DNA from: Ndongobacter massiliensis | Lineage (GTDB): Bacteria; Bacillota; Clostridia; Tissierellales; Peptoniphilaceae | NCBI RefSeq assembly: GCF_900120375.1 | Contig: NZ_LT635480.1 | Location: 930,001 to 994,000 of the forward strand | DNA length: 64,000 nucleotides | Direction: 5' to 3' | Shown: positions 8,876 to 17,208 of the stretch, piece by piece | Layout: each line of letters begins with the position of its first letter | How positions within the stretch are numbered: position 1 is the first letter of the stretch | Program-made: the position numbers and the translations under genes | Notes under the pieces: model-generated | The model's database searches: none | What the model saw: only the letters and a program-made list of their open reading frames with translations | Told to the model about the DNA's origin: nothing

Positions 8876-9577
8876 CGCTCATTCCTTTCCATCGCGTAGG
8901 TTTGCAATAGGCTTGGTGTGGTTTTCCCATGTCTTCTTGTTCCTTATTATAGGTTTTCTGCATATTATTTCCAACGCTTTTAATGGTCTTCGATTCGTCT
9001 TCCATAAAGGACTAGCTTCGCGCGCATTTCCCCAAAAATTGCCGGTATATTTTTCATATTTGCATTTTTTACGATCCCCGGGACCCGCAATATGTGATTT
9101 TTAGCGGACACTTATCCATCTTTCTACATTCCATCGGTCGAGCAATTTACTTCCAAAGCATTTTAAACCGGTGCTTATCCCATTTTTTACTTTTGACCTG
9201 CTAATGTATTCGGGTCATATTCTACTTATCCTTTTTTTACCGGTAAATTCCCCATAATCTTCTAAACATTAATCTGGTTTTTCCGAAAAAATCTCATTTT
9301 TACCGGTAAAATCTTGCCACATCAAAGAATTTACAACCGATCACTTTTCAGATTTCTCTTTTTTACCCGCACAGTACAACCAACTTCTATAATTTGGGAG
9401 CTACTGCTTTTTCTTTCTTCCATGCACAAGACAAGCATAAATAAAAAAGAATGGATCCAATCTTCTTCCTTGTTTTTCGTCGAAATTGGGACACTTTGCT
9501 CAAATTTGAACCCTTTCCAAAGGAAAACTCTGCCAAAATAAAGAGAGAACAGCAACAAGACTGTAAAGGAGAGAACT
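8876..9577. other. 700-base AT-rich intergenic region with repeated motifs
   Basis: No gene is supported in this region. It separates the minus-strand thioesterase from the plus-strand nuclease-like gene and is richer in A+T than its surroundings. It holds the motif cluster listed at 9111-9311. Small open frames at 9314-9541 (plus) and 9331-9615 (minus) lack ribosome binding sites and recognisable products. The promoter of the nuclease-like gene should lie in the last 150 bases, but no strong box pair is seen. Confidence 0.5.
9111..9311. repeat. cluster of CTTATCC direct repeats and ACCGGTAAA palindromes
   Basis: CTTATCC occurs at 9111, 9174 and 9225, each followed by a T-rich run ending in TAC. 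TTTTTACCGGTAAA occurs at about 9235-9248, and a perfect 14-bp palindrome TTTTACCGGTAAAA at 9297-9310. A related AAACCGGTGC lies at 9165-9174. Spacing is roughly 50-70 bases, giving a degenerate iterated pattern. The same ACCGG core appears in the first 180 bases of the window. This may be a set of operator sites or the remnant of an iterated element; its function is unknown. Confidence 0.5.
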
Positions 9578-10384
9578 ATGCAATCAAAAGCTACTATCAT
9601 GATTAATCTACTCAATGAATATCAAGTCCTTTGGAAAATAGTAAAAAAGAAAAAAGAAATCACGCTTGAAGGAAGCTTGTTAATTGATCGCCGTCAAAAA
9701 ACACCGCAATATCGTCACTGCTTTCGCAACCCTAAAACAGGCATGGTACAACGAGTCTACCTGCGACCGGAGAAAAAGAATCTCGCATGCCTATTGGCAC
9801 AAAAATCCTATGACAAAAAAATGAAGCGTCTCGTTGAAAAGCGCCTGCACCAGTTGAAACGGGTCTGTCGAAGTTTTTCTGACGATGAAATTGAAAACCT
9901 GTGGGCAAACTTGATTTCGGAACGACGGGATTTAGTGAAACCGATCCGAAAGCCTTGGACACAGCAGTTGGAGGAATGGGTAGCGCAGCCCTATAAGGCG
10001 CCCCCACCAGGGTTTCCGACTCTCGGTCTTTCCACGAAAAAAGGCGAAACGGTGCGCTCTAAAACCGAAAAAATTTTAGCCGATCTTTTTTACGATCAAC
10101 ACATCCCCTATAAATATGAGTGTCCGCTCCGACTCGAGCGGAAATGGTGGTATCCCGACTTTACCTTTTTAAGCCCATATACAAAGGAGGAAGTGTATTG
10201 GGAACACCACGGCATGGTGGACGATGAAGCATATATGAATCGCATGATTCAAAAAATCATGGTCTATGAACAAAATGGAATCTCGCCCGGGAAAAACCTG
10301 ATTCTTACATTTGAAACAAAAACACAACCGCTCAACCTTCATTGGGTACAACATCTGATCGACCGTATCCTGGTAAAACATTAA
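9578..10384 (+). CDS. PD-(D/E)XK nuclease-like hypothetical protein
   Basis: A 268-residue protein. The C-terminal half has a likely PD-(D/E)XK core: VRSKTEKILADLFYDQHIPYKYE with Glu 164, YPDFTFL with Asp 194, YWEHHGMVDDEAY with Glu 209, and MIQKIMVYEQNGI with Lys 226, ending in NLILTFE. This matches a widespread but uncharacterised clostridial family. The N-terminal half is Lys/Arg-rich and may bind nucleic acid. The start has AAAGGAGAGAACT upstream. It is a lone plus-strand gene preceded by an unusually AT-rich, repeat-containing region, which could reflect horizontal acquisition. No methylase or helicase partner is nearby. Nuclease activity is inferred from motifs only. Confidence 0.75.
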   Translation: MQSKATIMINLLNEYQVLWKIVKKKKEITLEGSLLIDRRQKTPQYRHCFRNPKTGMVQRVYLRPEKKNLACLLAQKSYDKKMKRLVEKRLHQLKRVCRSFSDDEIENLWANLISERRDLVKPIRKPWTQQLEEWVAQPYKAPPPGFPTLGLSTKKGETVRSKTEKILADLFYDQHIPYKYECPLRLERKWWYPDFTFLSPYTKEEVYWEHHGMVDDEAYMNRMIQKIMVYEQNGISPGKNLILTFETKTQPLNLHWVQHLIDRILVKH

Positions 10385-10418
10385 CAAATTCGTCAGCAAT
10401 GAACCGCCATATAAAACG

Positions 10419-10444
10419 CACCCCGCCCAATCGGACGAGGTGCA
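10419..10444 (-). terminator. candidate terminator downstream of the Bce permease gene
   Basis: GCACC (from about 10419) pairs with GGTGC (ending about 10443), with extra CCG/CGG pairing inside. On the minus strand it runs into GTTTTATA. It could end the long minus-strand transcript; the T-run is short. Confidence 0.4.
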
Positions 10445-10468
10445 CAGCCGACCAAAAAACCATACTAC

Positions 10469-10496
10469 CACCTACTGCACAATTTTATAGTAGGTG
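10469..10496 (-). terminator. hairpin overlapping the 3' end of the Bce permease gene
   Basis: CACCTACT (10469-10476) pairs perfectly with AGTAGGTG (10489-10496), and on the minus strand six T residues follow about 10 bases later. The stem includes the stop codon region of the permease. With the hairpin at 10419 it may form a double terminator. Confidence 0.5.
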
Positions 10497-12445
10497 CGCG
10501 AGGTCAGACGAAAGAGTACAAAGTAGACAGTGACAAAGGCTGCGACCACCATCCCAAAGTAAAGACCATACTGCGCAAAGTGACGTACAGCAAACAGCCC
10601 TAACAACTGGTAAATAATCTTGGAAGCAACCGCGCAATGGAAAATTGCAACCACTAAAGGAGCATAAAACATCCATCCGATCTGCGAGGAACATGTCTTT
10701 TTTATCAACCTGTCAGAAAGCCCTACTTTCTTCATAATTTGGATCTTCTCCCGATCCTCATATCCCTCATTCACTTGCTTATAATACGTAATCAACACCG
10801 CTCCCGTCAGAAAAATTAGGCCGATAACGATCCCTAAAAATAAGAAGCCGCCGTTTAATTCATAGATCGAATCAATGTATTCCGTGCGAATGCGTACGGT
10901 GTACCTCTCATCCTCCCCCTGCAATGCGTGCACCTTCTCGGCATATTCGGTGTCGGAGACTCCTTCTACATTCCAATCCATCTGTCCGAAAATCGGTGCA
11001 GCTTCCGGTTGTTTTGTCTCCCAATGCATGATTTTTAGAACATTTCCGATATATTGCATCGTGCGAATATCCTTTACTACCAAACCATACGCTTCTGCAG
11101 CAAAGGTGGACGGTATGATATTGTCAATCGCTGTCGCCCGAAATGTTCGATCGCCAATGGTCACAGACGCCAATCTCGGCTCCGTCACTACATTGGTACA
11201 AAGCAGCGCTTCATTTTCTTGTAGTATGAGCTTCTGATGGGTTCTCGCATTATACCCGTCCAAGTCATACACTAAAATATATGTCGGTGCAATATTGGTA
11301 TTATCGATACCGGACATAAACACACTTCCCTCGCGTATTCCTGCTGTCATCATCGAATAACTCACATAATCATCCTCAAGGCGTCCCTGTTCATTCACGG
11401 TTGTATCTACCAATGCCCGCAACGTTTCGGCCACTTTTTCTACATTATGGTTATCCACCTGCTCATCCGATCGAATATGATAATCGCGCGGCAGTGCATT
11501 TTGCGCCATACTTTCAATATTTGCGTAAATCGTCGCCGTAGCAGAAAGCGTAATAATTACACCTACACTTAAGATCGAAATGCTCGCCAGTGAGACGGCA
11601 TTACTCTTCATCCGATATAAAAGACCATTAACCCGCAAAAACTTCGCAGGCGTGTAATAGCTTTCTGTTTTCTTCTGTGCTTTCAAAAAAATAACCGAAA
11701 AGGAAATAAAAAGCAGGTAGGTTGCAATTAACACCAGAAGCGCTGCAAAGAAAAAATAAAGCAGCGAGGAGAGCATCCCCTCTACCGTCAAAGCGAGACC
11801 ATAACCACCCGCTAAAAAGATAAATCCGAGGCACATCAAAACAACTCTTGACTTCGGTTCCCCTTCGCCCCTGTGTTGCTGCCCAAGCAACTCCATCGGC
11901 GTCGAGAGTTGAATTCGAAATCCGCTACGCAAGACAGTGATGAAATACAATCCGACGACAAGTCCTATCGTTAAAAACATAGCGAAAATGCTGAACGGAT
12001 AATCCATCAAACGCCCCGTCACCTCATTAATCAACCGATTTAATGCTAAAAAAGAAAGTTGGCCAAAAAGATATCCTCCGACCAGCGCAATTCCTCCAAT
12101 TATCGAAAACAACACCAAAAATTCGATGCGAATAATCTTTCGAATATGCTTTTTTTCCAAACCTAAAATTCCGTACAAAGCAAACTCGCGATTCCGACGC
12201 TTCAATAAAAATCCTGTCGTATACAATACAAAAACCAAGGCAAAAATCCCGATAACAACTACACCAAAGCCGATCAGCATGGGCAATGTTTCATGACGTG
12301 TTTGTACATAGTCATTTGCCAACAAACCAACCATGACATTAAAAAGAGTCAGCATAATGCTATTTGCCACAACAAAAGGAAGCACAACGACGCGATTTGC
12401 TCGTAAATTCTGAAATGCAAATTTTCGTGCCATAGATAAGGTCAT
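10472..12445 (-). CDS. BceB-type ABC transporter permease (FtsX family)
   Basis: A 657-residue permease of the antimicrobial-peptide resistance type. It has an N-terminal membrane helix after MARKFAFQNLRANR, three more helices by residue 165, further pairs to about 320, a large extracellular domain (about 330-540, with VDNHNVEKVAETLRALVD and the QGEDERYTVRIRTEYID region), and C-terminal helices. This fits the ten-helix BceB/YtsD plan with one big loop between helices 7 and 8, where the peptide antibiotic is sensed. It overlaps the ATPase gene by 4 bases (ATGA). With the ATPase and two-component system it should form a flux-sensing detoxification module against peptide antibiotics; the specific drug is unknown. 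Confidence 0.92.
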   Translation of the reverse strand: MTLSMARKFAFQNLRANRVVVLPFVVANSIMLTLFNVMVGLLANDYVQTRHETLPMLIGFGVVVIGIFALVFVLYTTGFLLKRRNREFALYGILGLEKKHIRKIIRIEFLVLFSIIGGIALVGGYLFGQLSFLALNRLINEVTGRLMDYPFSIFAMFLTIGLVVGLYFITVLRSGFRIQLSTPMELLGQQHRGEGEPKSRVVLMCLGFIFLAGGYGLALTVEGMLSSLLYFFFAALLVLIATYLLFISFSVIFLKAQKKTESYYTPAKFLRVNGLLYRMKSNAVSLASISILSVGVIITLSATATIYANIESMAQNALPRDYHIRSDEQVDNHNVEKVAETLRALVDTTVNEQGRLEDDYVSYSMMTAGIREGSVFMSGIDNTNIAPTYILVYDLDGYNARTHQKLILQENEALLCTNVVTEPRLASVTIGDRTFRATAIDNIIPSTFAAEAYGLVVKDIRTMQYIGNVLKIMHWETKQPEAAPIFGQMDWNVEGVSDTEYAEKVHALQGEDERYTVRIRTEYIDSIYELNGGFLFLGIVIGLIFLTGAVLITYYKQVNEGYEDREKIQIMKKVGLSDRLIKKTCSSQIGWMFYAPLVVAIFHCAVASKIIYQLLGLFAVRHFAQYGLYFGMVVAAFVTVYFVLFRLTSRTYYKIVQ

Positions 12446-13200
12446 CGCTCTTCCCTCCGTTGTAGCAGGTTTTGAGCCTGATGAATCCGTTCCATGAACT
12501 CCGATTGACTTTCCTGTTCACCAAGGTAGATCTCATGATACAAAATACCGTCTTTAATAAATAAAACACGTTTCGCATATGACGCAGCACGTAAAGAATG
12601 CGTCACCATCAACACCGTCTGCCCGGCTTCATTTACTGTGCGAAACATTTTTAAAACCATTTCGGAAGAAGCTGAATCCAAGGCGCCAGTCGGTTCATCC
12701 GCCAACAGTAAAGATGGCTCAGTAATAATCGCACGTGCAATGGCAATGCGTTGTTTTTGTCCGCCTGAAACCTCATAAGGATACTTGGCTAATAGTGATG
12801 CAAGACCCAGAGACTGCGTAATCCCATCGAGTCGCTCATCCATAACTGATGGCGCCGTCTCGGACAATACTAAGGGCAAAAGAATATTGTCTCGATTGGT
12901 AAACTGATCTAACAGGTTAAAATCTTGAAAAACAAATCCCAGCTCTTTTCTGCGAAATGCAGAAATCTCGTGATCTTTCAGCGTGCCGAACTCTCTTCCG
13001 TTCAAGCACACCGTCCCCGTCGTCGCTTTATCTAAGGTTGCAATGATATTGAGTAGCGTTGTCTTCCCGGCGCCGGATTCACCCATAATGGAAATAAATT
13101 CGCCTTGCTCCACAGAGAAATTGATCCCCTTGAGCGCCTCGGTTTTAACTTTTTTCGTTTGAAAAACACGTTGTACATTTTTTAATTCTAAAACTGTCAT
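12442..13200 (-). CDS. BceA-type ABC transporter ATP-binding protein
   Basis: A 252-residue ABC ATPase of the MacB/BceA class. It has Walker A GESGAGKTT (40-48), Q-loop VFQDFNLLDQFT, signature VSGGQKQRIAIARAI, Walker B LLLADEPTGALD and the switch His in MVTHSLRAA. The start has AAGGGGAGGATT upstream. It is preceded by an 85-base gap after the kinase gene, the largest gap in the module, so a response-regulator-controlled promoter could sit there. It is followed by the permease with an ATGA overlap. Confidence 0.95.
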   Translation of the reverse strand: MTVLELKNVQRVFQTKKVKTEALKGINFSVEQGEFISIMGESGAGKTTLLNIIATLDKATTGTVCLNGREFGTLKDHEISAFRRKELGFVFQDFNLLDQFTNRDNILLPLVLSETAPSVMDERLDGITQSLGLASLLAKYPYEVSGGQKQRIAIARAIITEPSLLLADEPTGALDSASSEMVLKMFRTVNEAGQTVLMVTHSLRAASYAKRVLFIKDGILYHEIYLGEQESQSEFMERIHQAQNLLQRREER

Positions 13201-13284
13201 AATCCTCCCCTTCCCTTCTGGTTTTATGCTATCGCTTCAAAACCATCCCTGCATTTACGAAATATGACAGTTTCATCTATAACC

Positions 13285-14196
13285 TTACAAATTTGTAAGA
13301 TTGGATGGAAAACATATAAAAAAGGTACTTCCCTGACCTACCGTTGACAGAACTTCTACATTTACAGCAATCAGCTCTCCAATTTTTTTTACTAAATATA
13401 AGCCGAGCCCACTGGATTTTTCATTAAGTCGTCCGTTAAAACCGGAATATCCTCGATCGAAAATTTTTTTCATATCCTCTGAATGAATCCCAATTCCCGT
13501 ATCTGCAATCACCAATGCGTTTTTCTTCATATCAAAACGAATCGTAATTTTTCCTTTCTCCGTATATTTGATTGCATTCGCAAGAATTTGCTCCACCAGA
13601 ATTGACAGCCATTTTCCGTCACTCGTAACCGTTTGTGCAATCGGCTCGTACTGTAAAGAAATACGTTTTTCAATAAAAAGCATGGCATATTTTTTGAATA
13701 GCGGGTTCAAGACTCCGTCCAATGAAATTTCCGCAATATCCATATCTGCACATCGATCTGTCAATTTCAGGTAATTCAGGGCCATATTTGTATAAGATTC
13801 AATGTAAAACATCTGTTCCCGGATTTGCTTTGTTTGTTCCGAAGAATCTTTCCGCAATATCAAATTGGCAACAGTAATCGGATTCTTGATTTGATGTACC
13901 CAAAGCAAAAAATACTCCGTAAGGTCCTTCCGATCCTCCAACATCTGGTTTTTCAACATTCGATTTTCTTGCGACAAGCGTTCAACTGCATCCGACAAAG
14001 TTTCTTGTTGCCGATAGGACAACCATGCCGCAAACAAGTAAAGAATGCCTACAAAGACAAGAATTTTCATACCAAGATAAAAATACTCACGCGGCAAATC
14101 TGCAAATATAAAAATCGCACCATATACGCCAATTGTAAAAGTGATCGTCGCGAAAAATTGAATTTTGTTTTTAAAAAAATCCAAGCATTGTCTCAT
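13285..14196 (-). CDS. BceS-type intramembrane-sensing histidine kinase
   Basis: A 303-residue kinase with two N-terminal membrane helices (about 12-31 and 39-59) joined by a very short outside loop (LPREYFYLG), so it cannot sense ligand itself and probably reads its ABC transporter. The phosphoacceptor is His 101 in LLWVHQIKNPITVANL. ATP-binding boxes are NAIKYTEKG, VIADTGIGI and KSSGLGLYLVKK. This is the BceS/IM-HK architecture. It begins 4 bases after the response regulator stop, with AAGGATGAAAA serving as ribosome binding site. Confidence 0.95.
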   Translation of the reverse strand: MRQCLDFFKNKIQFFATITFTIGVYGAIFIFADLPREYFYLGMKILVFVGILYLFAAWLSYRQQETLSDAVERLSQENRMLKNQMLEDRKDLTEYFLLWVHQIKNPITVANLILRKDSSEQTKQIREQMFYIESYTNMALNYLKLTDRCADMDIAEISLDGVLNPLFKKYAMLFIEKRISLQYEPIAQTVTSDGKWLSILVEQILANAIKYTEKGKITIRFDMKKNALVIADTGIGIHSEDMKKIFDRGYSGFNGRLNEKSSGLGLYLVKKIGELIAVNVEVLSTVGQGSTFFICFPSNLTNL

Positions 14197-14199
14197 TTT

Positions 14200-14871
14200 T
14201 CATCCTTGGAGAAAATATCCCATACCCTTCTTCGTTTGAATCAGTCCATGCACACCGACGCGCTCTAATTTTTTTCGAATTCGAGTCATGTTGACCGCCA
14301 GGGTATTATCATCGATAAATGTATTCCCCTGCCAGCAATGATTGATGATTTCTTCCCGCCCGGCGATTTTATTTTTCTTTCCGAACAAGATTTCTAAAAT
14401 CAAAAGCTCCGTTCTCGTTATATCCAATGAAAAATTGGGTCCCTCTAATTTTGCCGCCGACAAATGTAAGGTAAATTCACCGTACGAGAGGCTATCGCTG
14501 TCCACCACATAATCATAGGTTCTGCGCAAAATCGCTTGAATTTTCGCGCGCGTAACATCCACATCAATCGGCTTCGTAATGTATTCATCAGCGCCCAGTT
14601 GCATGGCCTGCACCATATCTGTCGCCTCCGTATGCGAAGATATAAAAATAATCGGGACCTTGGAGCTGCGGCGGATCTTTTGTGTCCAATAAAACCCATT
14701 ATAGTAGGGTAATGTCACATCCATTAAAATCAAATGTGGTTCATACGCCTGAACAAGCTCATCAATATGATTGAAATCCTCAACGATTTTCGTTTGATAT
14801 CCCCACTGTTGTAATTCTTCGCTAAGTAGCGATGCAATCGACCGTTCGTCTTCTACCATCAGGATTTTCAC
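14200..14871 (-). CDS. BceR-type OmpR-family response regulator
   Basis: A 223-residue regulator with a receiver domain (EDE at 7-9, phosphoacceptor Asp 51 in LILMDVTLP, Lys 100 in ADEYITKP) and a winged-helix DNA-binding domain (from about 125, with ITRTELLILEILF and the TRIRKKLERVG recognition region). I place the start at GTG 14871, giving MKILMVEDE. It overlaps the mtaB stop as GTGA, and a GGAAGTGAG site lies just upstream inside mtaB. The longer frame to 14931 would add 20 residues unlike the family. The response regulator is thus translationally coupled to the last gene of the heat-shock operon. Confidence 0.93.
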   Translation of the reverse strand: MKILMVEDERSIASLLSEELQQWGYQTKIVEDFNHIDELVQAYEPHLILMDVTLPYYNGFYWTQKIRRSSKVPIIFISSHTEATDMVQAMQLGADEYITKPIDVDVTRAKIQAILRRTYDYVVDSDSLSYGEFTLHLSAAKLEGPNFSLDITRTELLILEILFGKKNKIAGREEIINHCWQGNTFIDDNTLAVNMTRIRKKLERVGVHGLIQTKKGMGYFLQG

Positions 14872-16205
14872 GACGGACTCACTTCCCCGATCAAAATATC
14901 GCCCGATCGTCCCGTAACGCGTACATCGCAAATGTGATTGATCAGCTCCGGATTACGCGGACAATGCACACGCAGATAATTCGTACTGTAGCCCTCCATC
15001 GACGTGCCGTCCCCAGAAAATTCTTCAAAGAGAACACGAACCGTCTTTCCGATATGCCGGTCGGCAAAAGCATGTCGCAAATCCGCTTCTACTGCCGCAA
15101 GACGCGCCGCGCGTTCCGTCTTTTCCTGCGGTGAAACGGAATCCCTCCATTCTGCTGCGCGCGTGCCTGGGCGACTCGAATACGGAAAAATGTGAATTTT
15201 TGAAAAGCCCATCTCCTGACAAAAAGCCATGGTTTCGGCAAAGTCCGCTTCCGTCTCTCCCGGGAAGCCGACAATGACGTCTGTCGTCATACCCGCATCC
15301 GGATAGAATTCGCGAATCAGCGCTACACGCTCCCGATATAGTGCCGTTGTATAATGACGATTCATCGCACGTAAAATACGGTCGCTGCCGCTTTGCAAGG
15401 ACAGGTGAAAATGATCGCAGATTTTTTGTGTCTGCACCATGCGCTGCAATTTGTCTTCATCTACCCAACGCGGCTCAATACTGGACAGGCGAATGCGTTG
15501 AATCTCCGGAACGGACGCCGCTTCTTCCAGGACATCGATCAACCCGATGCCGGAATGATTTTCCTTCCCGTAGCTGGCAATATGAATACCCGTAAAAATA
15601 ATCTCGTGAAACCCCTGTGCCGCCAAACGGTCCAACTCCGCCCGAATCGAGGCAAATGGCCGTGACGCAATATGCCCGCGCGCATATGGAATGATACAGT
15701 AGGAGCAAAACATGTCACAGCCTTCCTGAATCTTGACATGCGCTCTTGTGAGCGAAAGCTCCGTGGATATCGTAATCTCGTCGTAACAGCGGTCTTCCTC
15801 CAAATCCGTGACCGCATTGATATGCTGGCCGTCTCGTGCAAATTGCTCCACACGCGCCACTAACGAGGCACGCCCCTTGGTGCCGAGAATAATATCCACA
15901 CCCTCGATGGCGGCAATTTCTTCTGGCGCCACCTGCGCATAACAACCGATCACTGCAACGATCGCCGCGGGATTCTTACGTCGCACACGACGAATCTGCT
16001 GCCGACACTTTGCATCCGACAAACGCGTCACGGTGCAGGTGTTGATCACATAAACATCACAGGTTTCCTGCGGCAGTGCACGAACATACCCGTTTTTCAA
16101 AAACAATTCTTCGATCGCTTCGGTTTCATACTGATTGACTTTGCAACCCAATGTTCGCACCGCAAAGCGCTTCGCACCCAAGCGCGTCTGTTCCCTTTCG
16201 CTCAT
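14868..16205 (-). CDS. mtaB: tRNA threonylcarbamoyladenosine methylthiotransferase MtaB
   Basis: A 445-residue radical-SAM methylthiotransferase that adds the 2-methylthio group to t6A37 of tRNA. The UPF0004 domain has Cys 21 (RTLGCKVNQYETEA), Cys 57 and Cys 88, one cluster; the radical-SAM motif CDMFCSYC has Cys 163, 167 and 170. A TRAM-like C-terminus (about 370-440) follows. KVNQYE at the start is the MtaB signature. The start at 16205 overlaps the prmA stop as ATGA; the longer frame to 16244 lies inside prmA. Placement after prmA in the dnaK operon is common in Firmicutes. Confidence 0.95.
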   Translation of the reverse strand: MSEREQTRLGAKRFAVRTLGCKVNQYETEAIEELFLKNGYVRALPQETCDVYVINTCTVTRLSDAKCRQQIRRVRRKNPAAIVAVIGCYAQVAPEEIAAIEGVDIILGTKGRASLVARVEQFARDGQHINAVTDLEEDRCYDEITISTELSLTRAHVKIQEGCDMFCSYCIIPYARGHIASRPFASIRAELDRLAAQGFHEIIFTGIHIASYGKENHSGIGLIDVLEEAASVPEIQRIRLSSIEPRWVDEDKLQRMVQTQKICDHFHLSLQSGSDRILRAMNRHYTTALYRERVALIREFYPDAGMTTDVIVGFPGETEADFAETMAFCQEMGFSKIHIFPYSSRPGTRAAEWRDSVSPQEKTERAARLAAVEADLRHAFADRHIGKTVRVLFEEFSGDGTSMEGYSTNYLRVHCPRNPELINHICDVRVTGRSGDILIGEVSPS

Positions 16206-17188
16206 GACACCACCCCTTGTCGCTTCACCAAAAACGCCGCCCATTCACCCTGTTTTATAACGCGCACGACTCGTAAATCATAGCGGCCAAGCGCACGGCA
16301 AATTTCCGCTTCTTCCTTCGCCAACAGGCCGGATAAGAAAAGTGTACCGTTCGAGGTCAAATGAGCTCCGACATCGGGCAGCATCCGTAAAATCAAAGGC
16401 TTTAACAAATTTGCAAAAATAATATCGTAAACGCCATCCGCTTTCTCCAGCAAATCGCTTGTTGAAAGCCGCACATCGACCGCATTCAACTGAACATTTT
16501 CCCGGCAGGAGGCCAAGGCATCCATATCAATATCCATCGCTTCCACTTGAGCGGCACCACGCTTTTTTGCCGCAATTGCAAGGATTCCCGATCCGCAGCC
16601 GACATCGAGGACACGTTTTTTTCGGCAATCCACCTGCTGCAAGAGTTCCAAGAGCAATGCCGTGCTGGCATGCGTGCCTGTTCCGAAAGCCATGCCGGGC
16701 CATATCCGAATGACCGTCTCCGCAGCCGTTTCCGGATTCTCCCATGCTGGGGTCACCAAAATATTTCCGATCTGAAACGGATGATAAAATGCCTGCCAAG
16801 CCGTTTCCCAGCCGGCATTGTCGAGTGTCTGCGGCTCGCTGACACATAGACCGGCCGCCACCATATCCGGCGCTTCACAGGTCGCAAGAAAAGCGCGGCA
16901 AGCCGCCCATCCCCGCGGAGAATCTTCAAAATACAGCCGCTGGTAAATAAAGGAAGATGCGCTGCAACAATCGGAACGCTCTTCCTGCCCAAGTTCTGCA
17001 AATGCCGCCGTCAAAAGCTCTTGCGCGTCCGCCAACTCCCACTCCGGCGCTTCCGCTAAAGTCCGCTGCAGTTCCTCCGCATCGTAAATCTCACTGCCCA
17101 AATAGTCGGTCAGGGAAAGCAAGCATTCAACCCGTTCCTCTGCATTGCGCGGATAAGAAAGCATCACTTGGATATATTTATCTTGCAC
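16202..17188 (-). CDS. prmA: ribosomal protein L11 methyltransferase
   Basis: A 328-residue SAM-dependent methyltransferase that modifies L11. It has a substrate-recognition N-terminus, the family motif WPGMAFGTGTHAST, the SAM-binding VLDVGCGSGILAIAAKKRGA and the NLLKPLI active-site segment. I chose GTG 17188 because GGAGGGG sits 4-5 bases upstream; ATG 17206 is in frame but only 3 bases after the dnaJ stop and has no visible site. It runs into mtaB with a 4-base overlap. Confidence 0.92.
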   Translation of the reverse strand: MQDKYIQVMLSYPRNAEERVECLLSLTDYLGSEIYDAEELQRTLAEAPEWELADAQELLTAAFAELGQEERSDCCSASSFIYQRLYFEDSPRGWAACRAFLATCEAPDMVAAGLCVSEPQTLDNAGWETAWQAFYHPFQIGNILVTPAWENPETAAETVIRIWPGMAFGTGTHASTALLLELLQQVDCRKKRVLDVGCGSGILAIAAKKRGAAQVEAMDIDMDALASCRENVQLNAVDVRLSTSDLLEKADGVYDIIFANLLKPLILRMLPDVGAHLTSNGTLFLSGLLAKEEAEICRALGRYDLRVVRVIKQGEWAAFLVKRQGVVS

Positions 17189-17208
17189 AGCCCCTCCGAT
17201 CTCCATGG

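Noticed and set aside
9111-9231. TTATCC repeats as DnaA boxes of a replication origin
   Set aside because: The matches to TTATCCACA stop after six bases, and no dnaA, dnaN, rpmH or plasmid replication gene is nearby.
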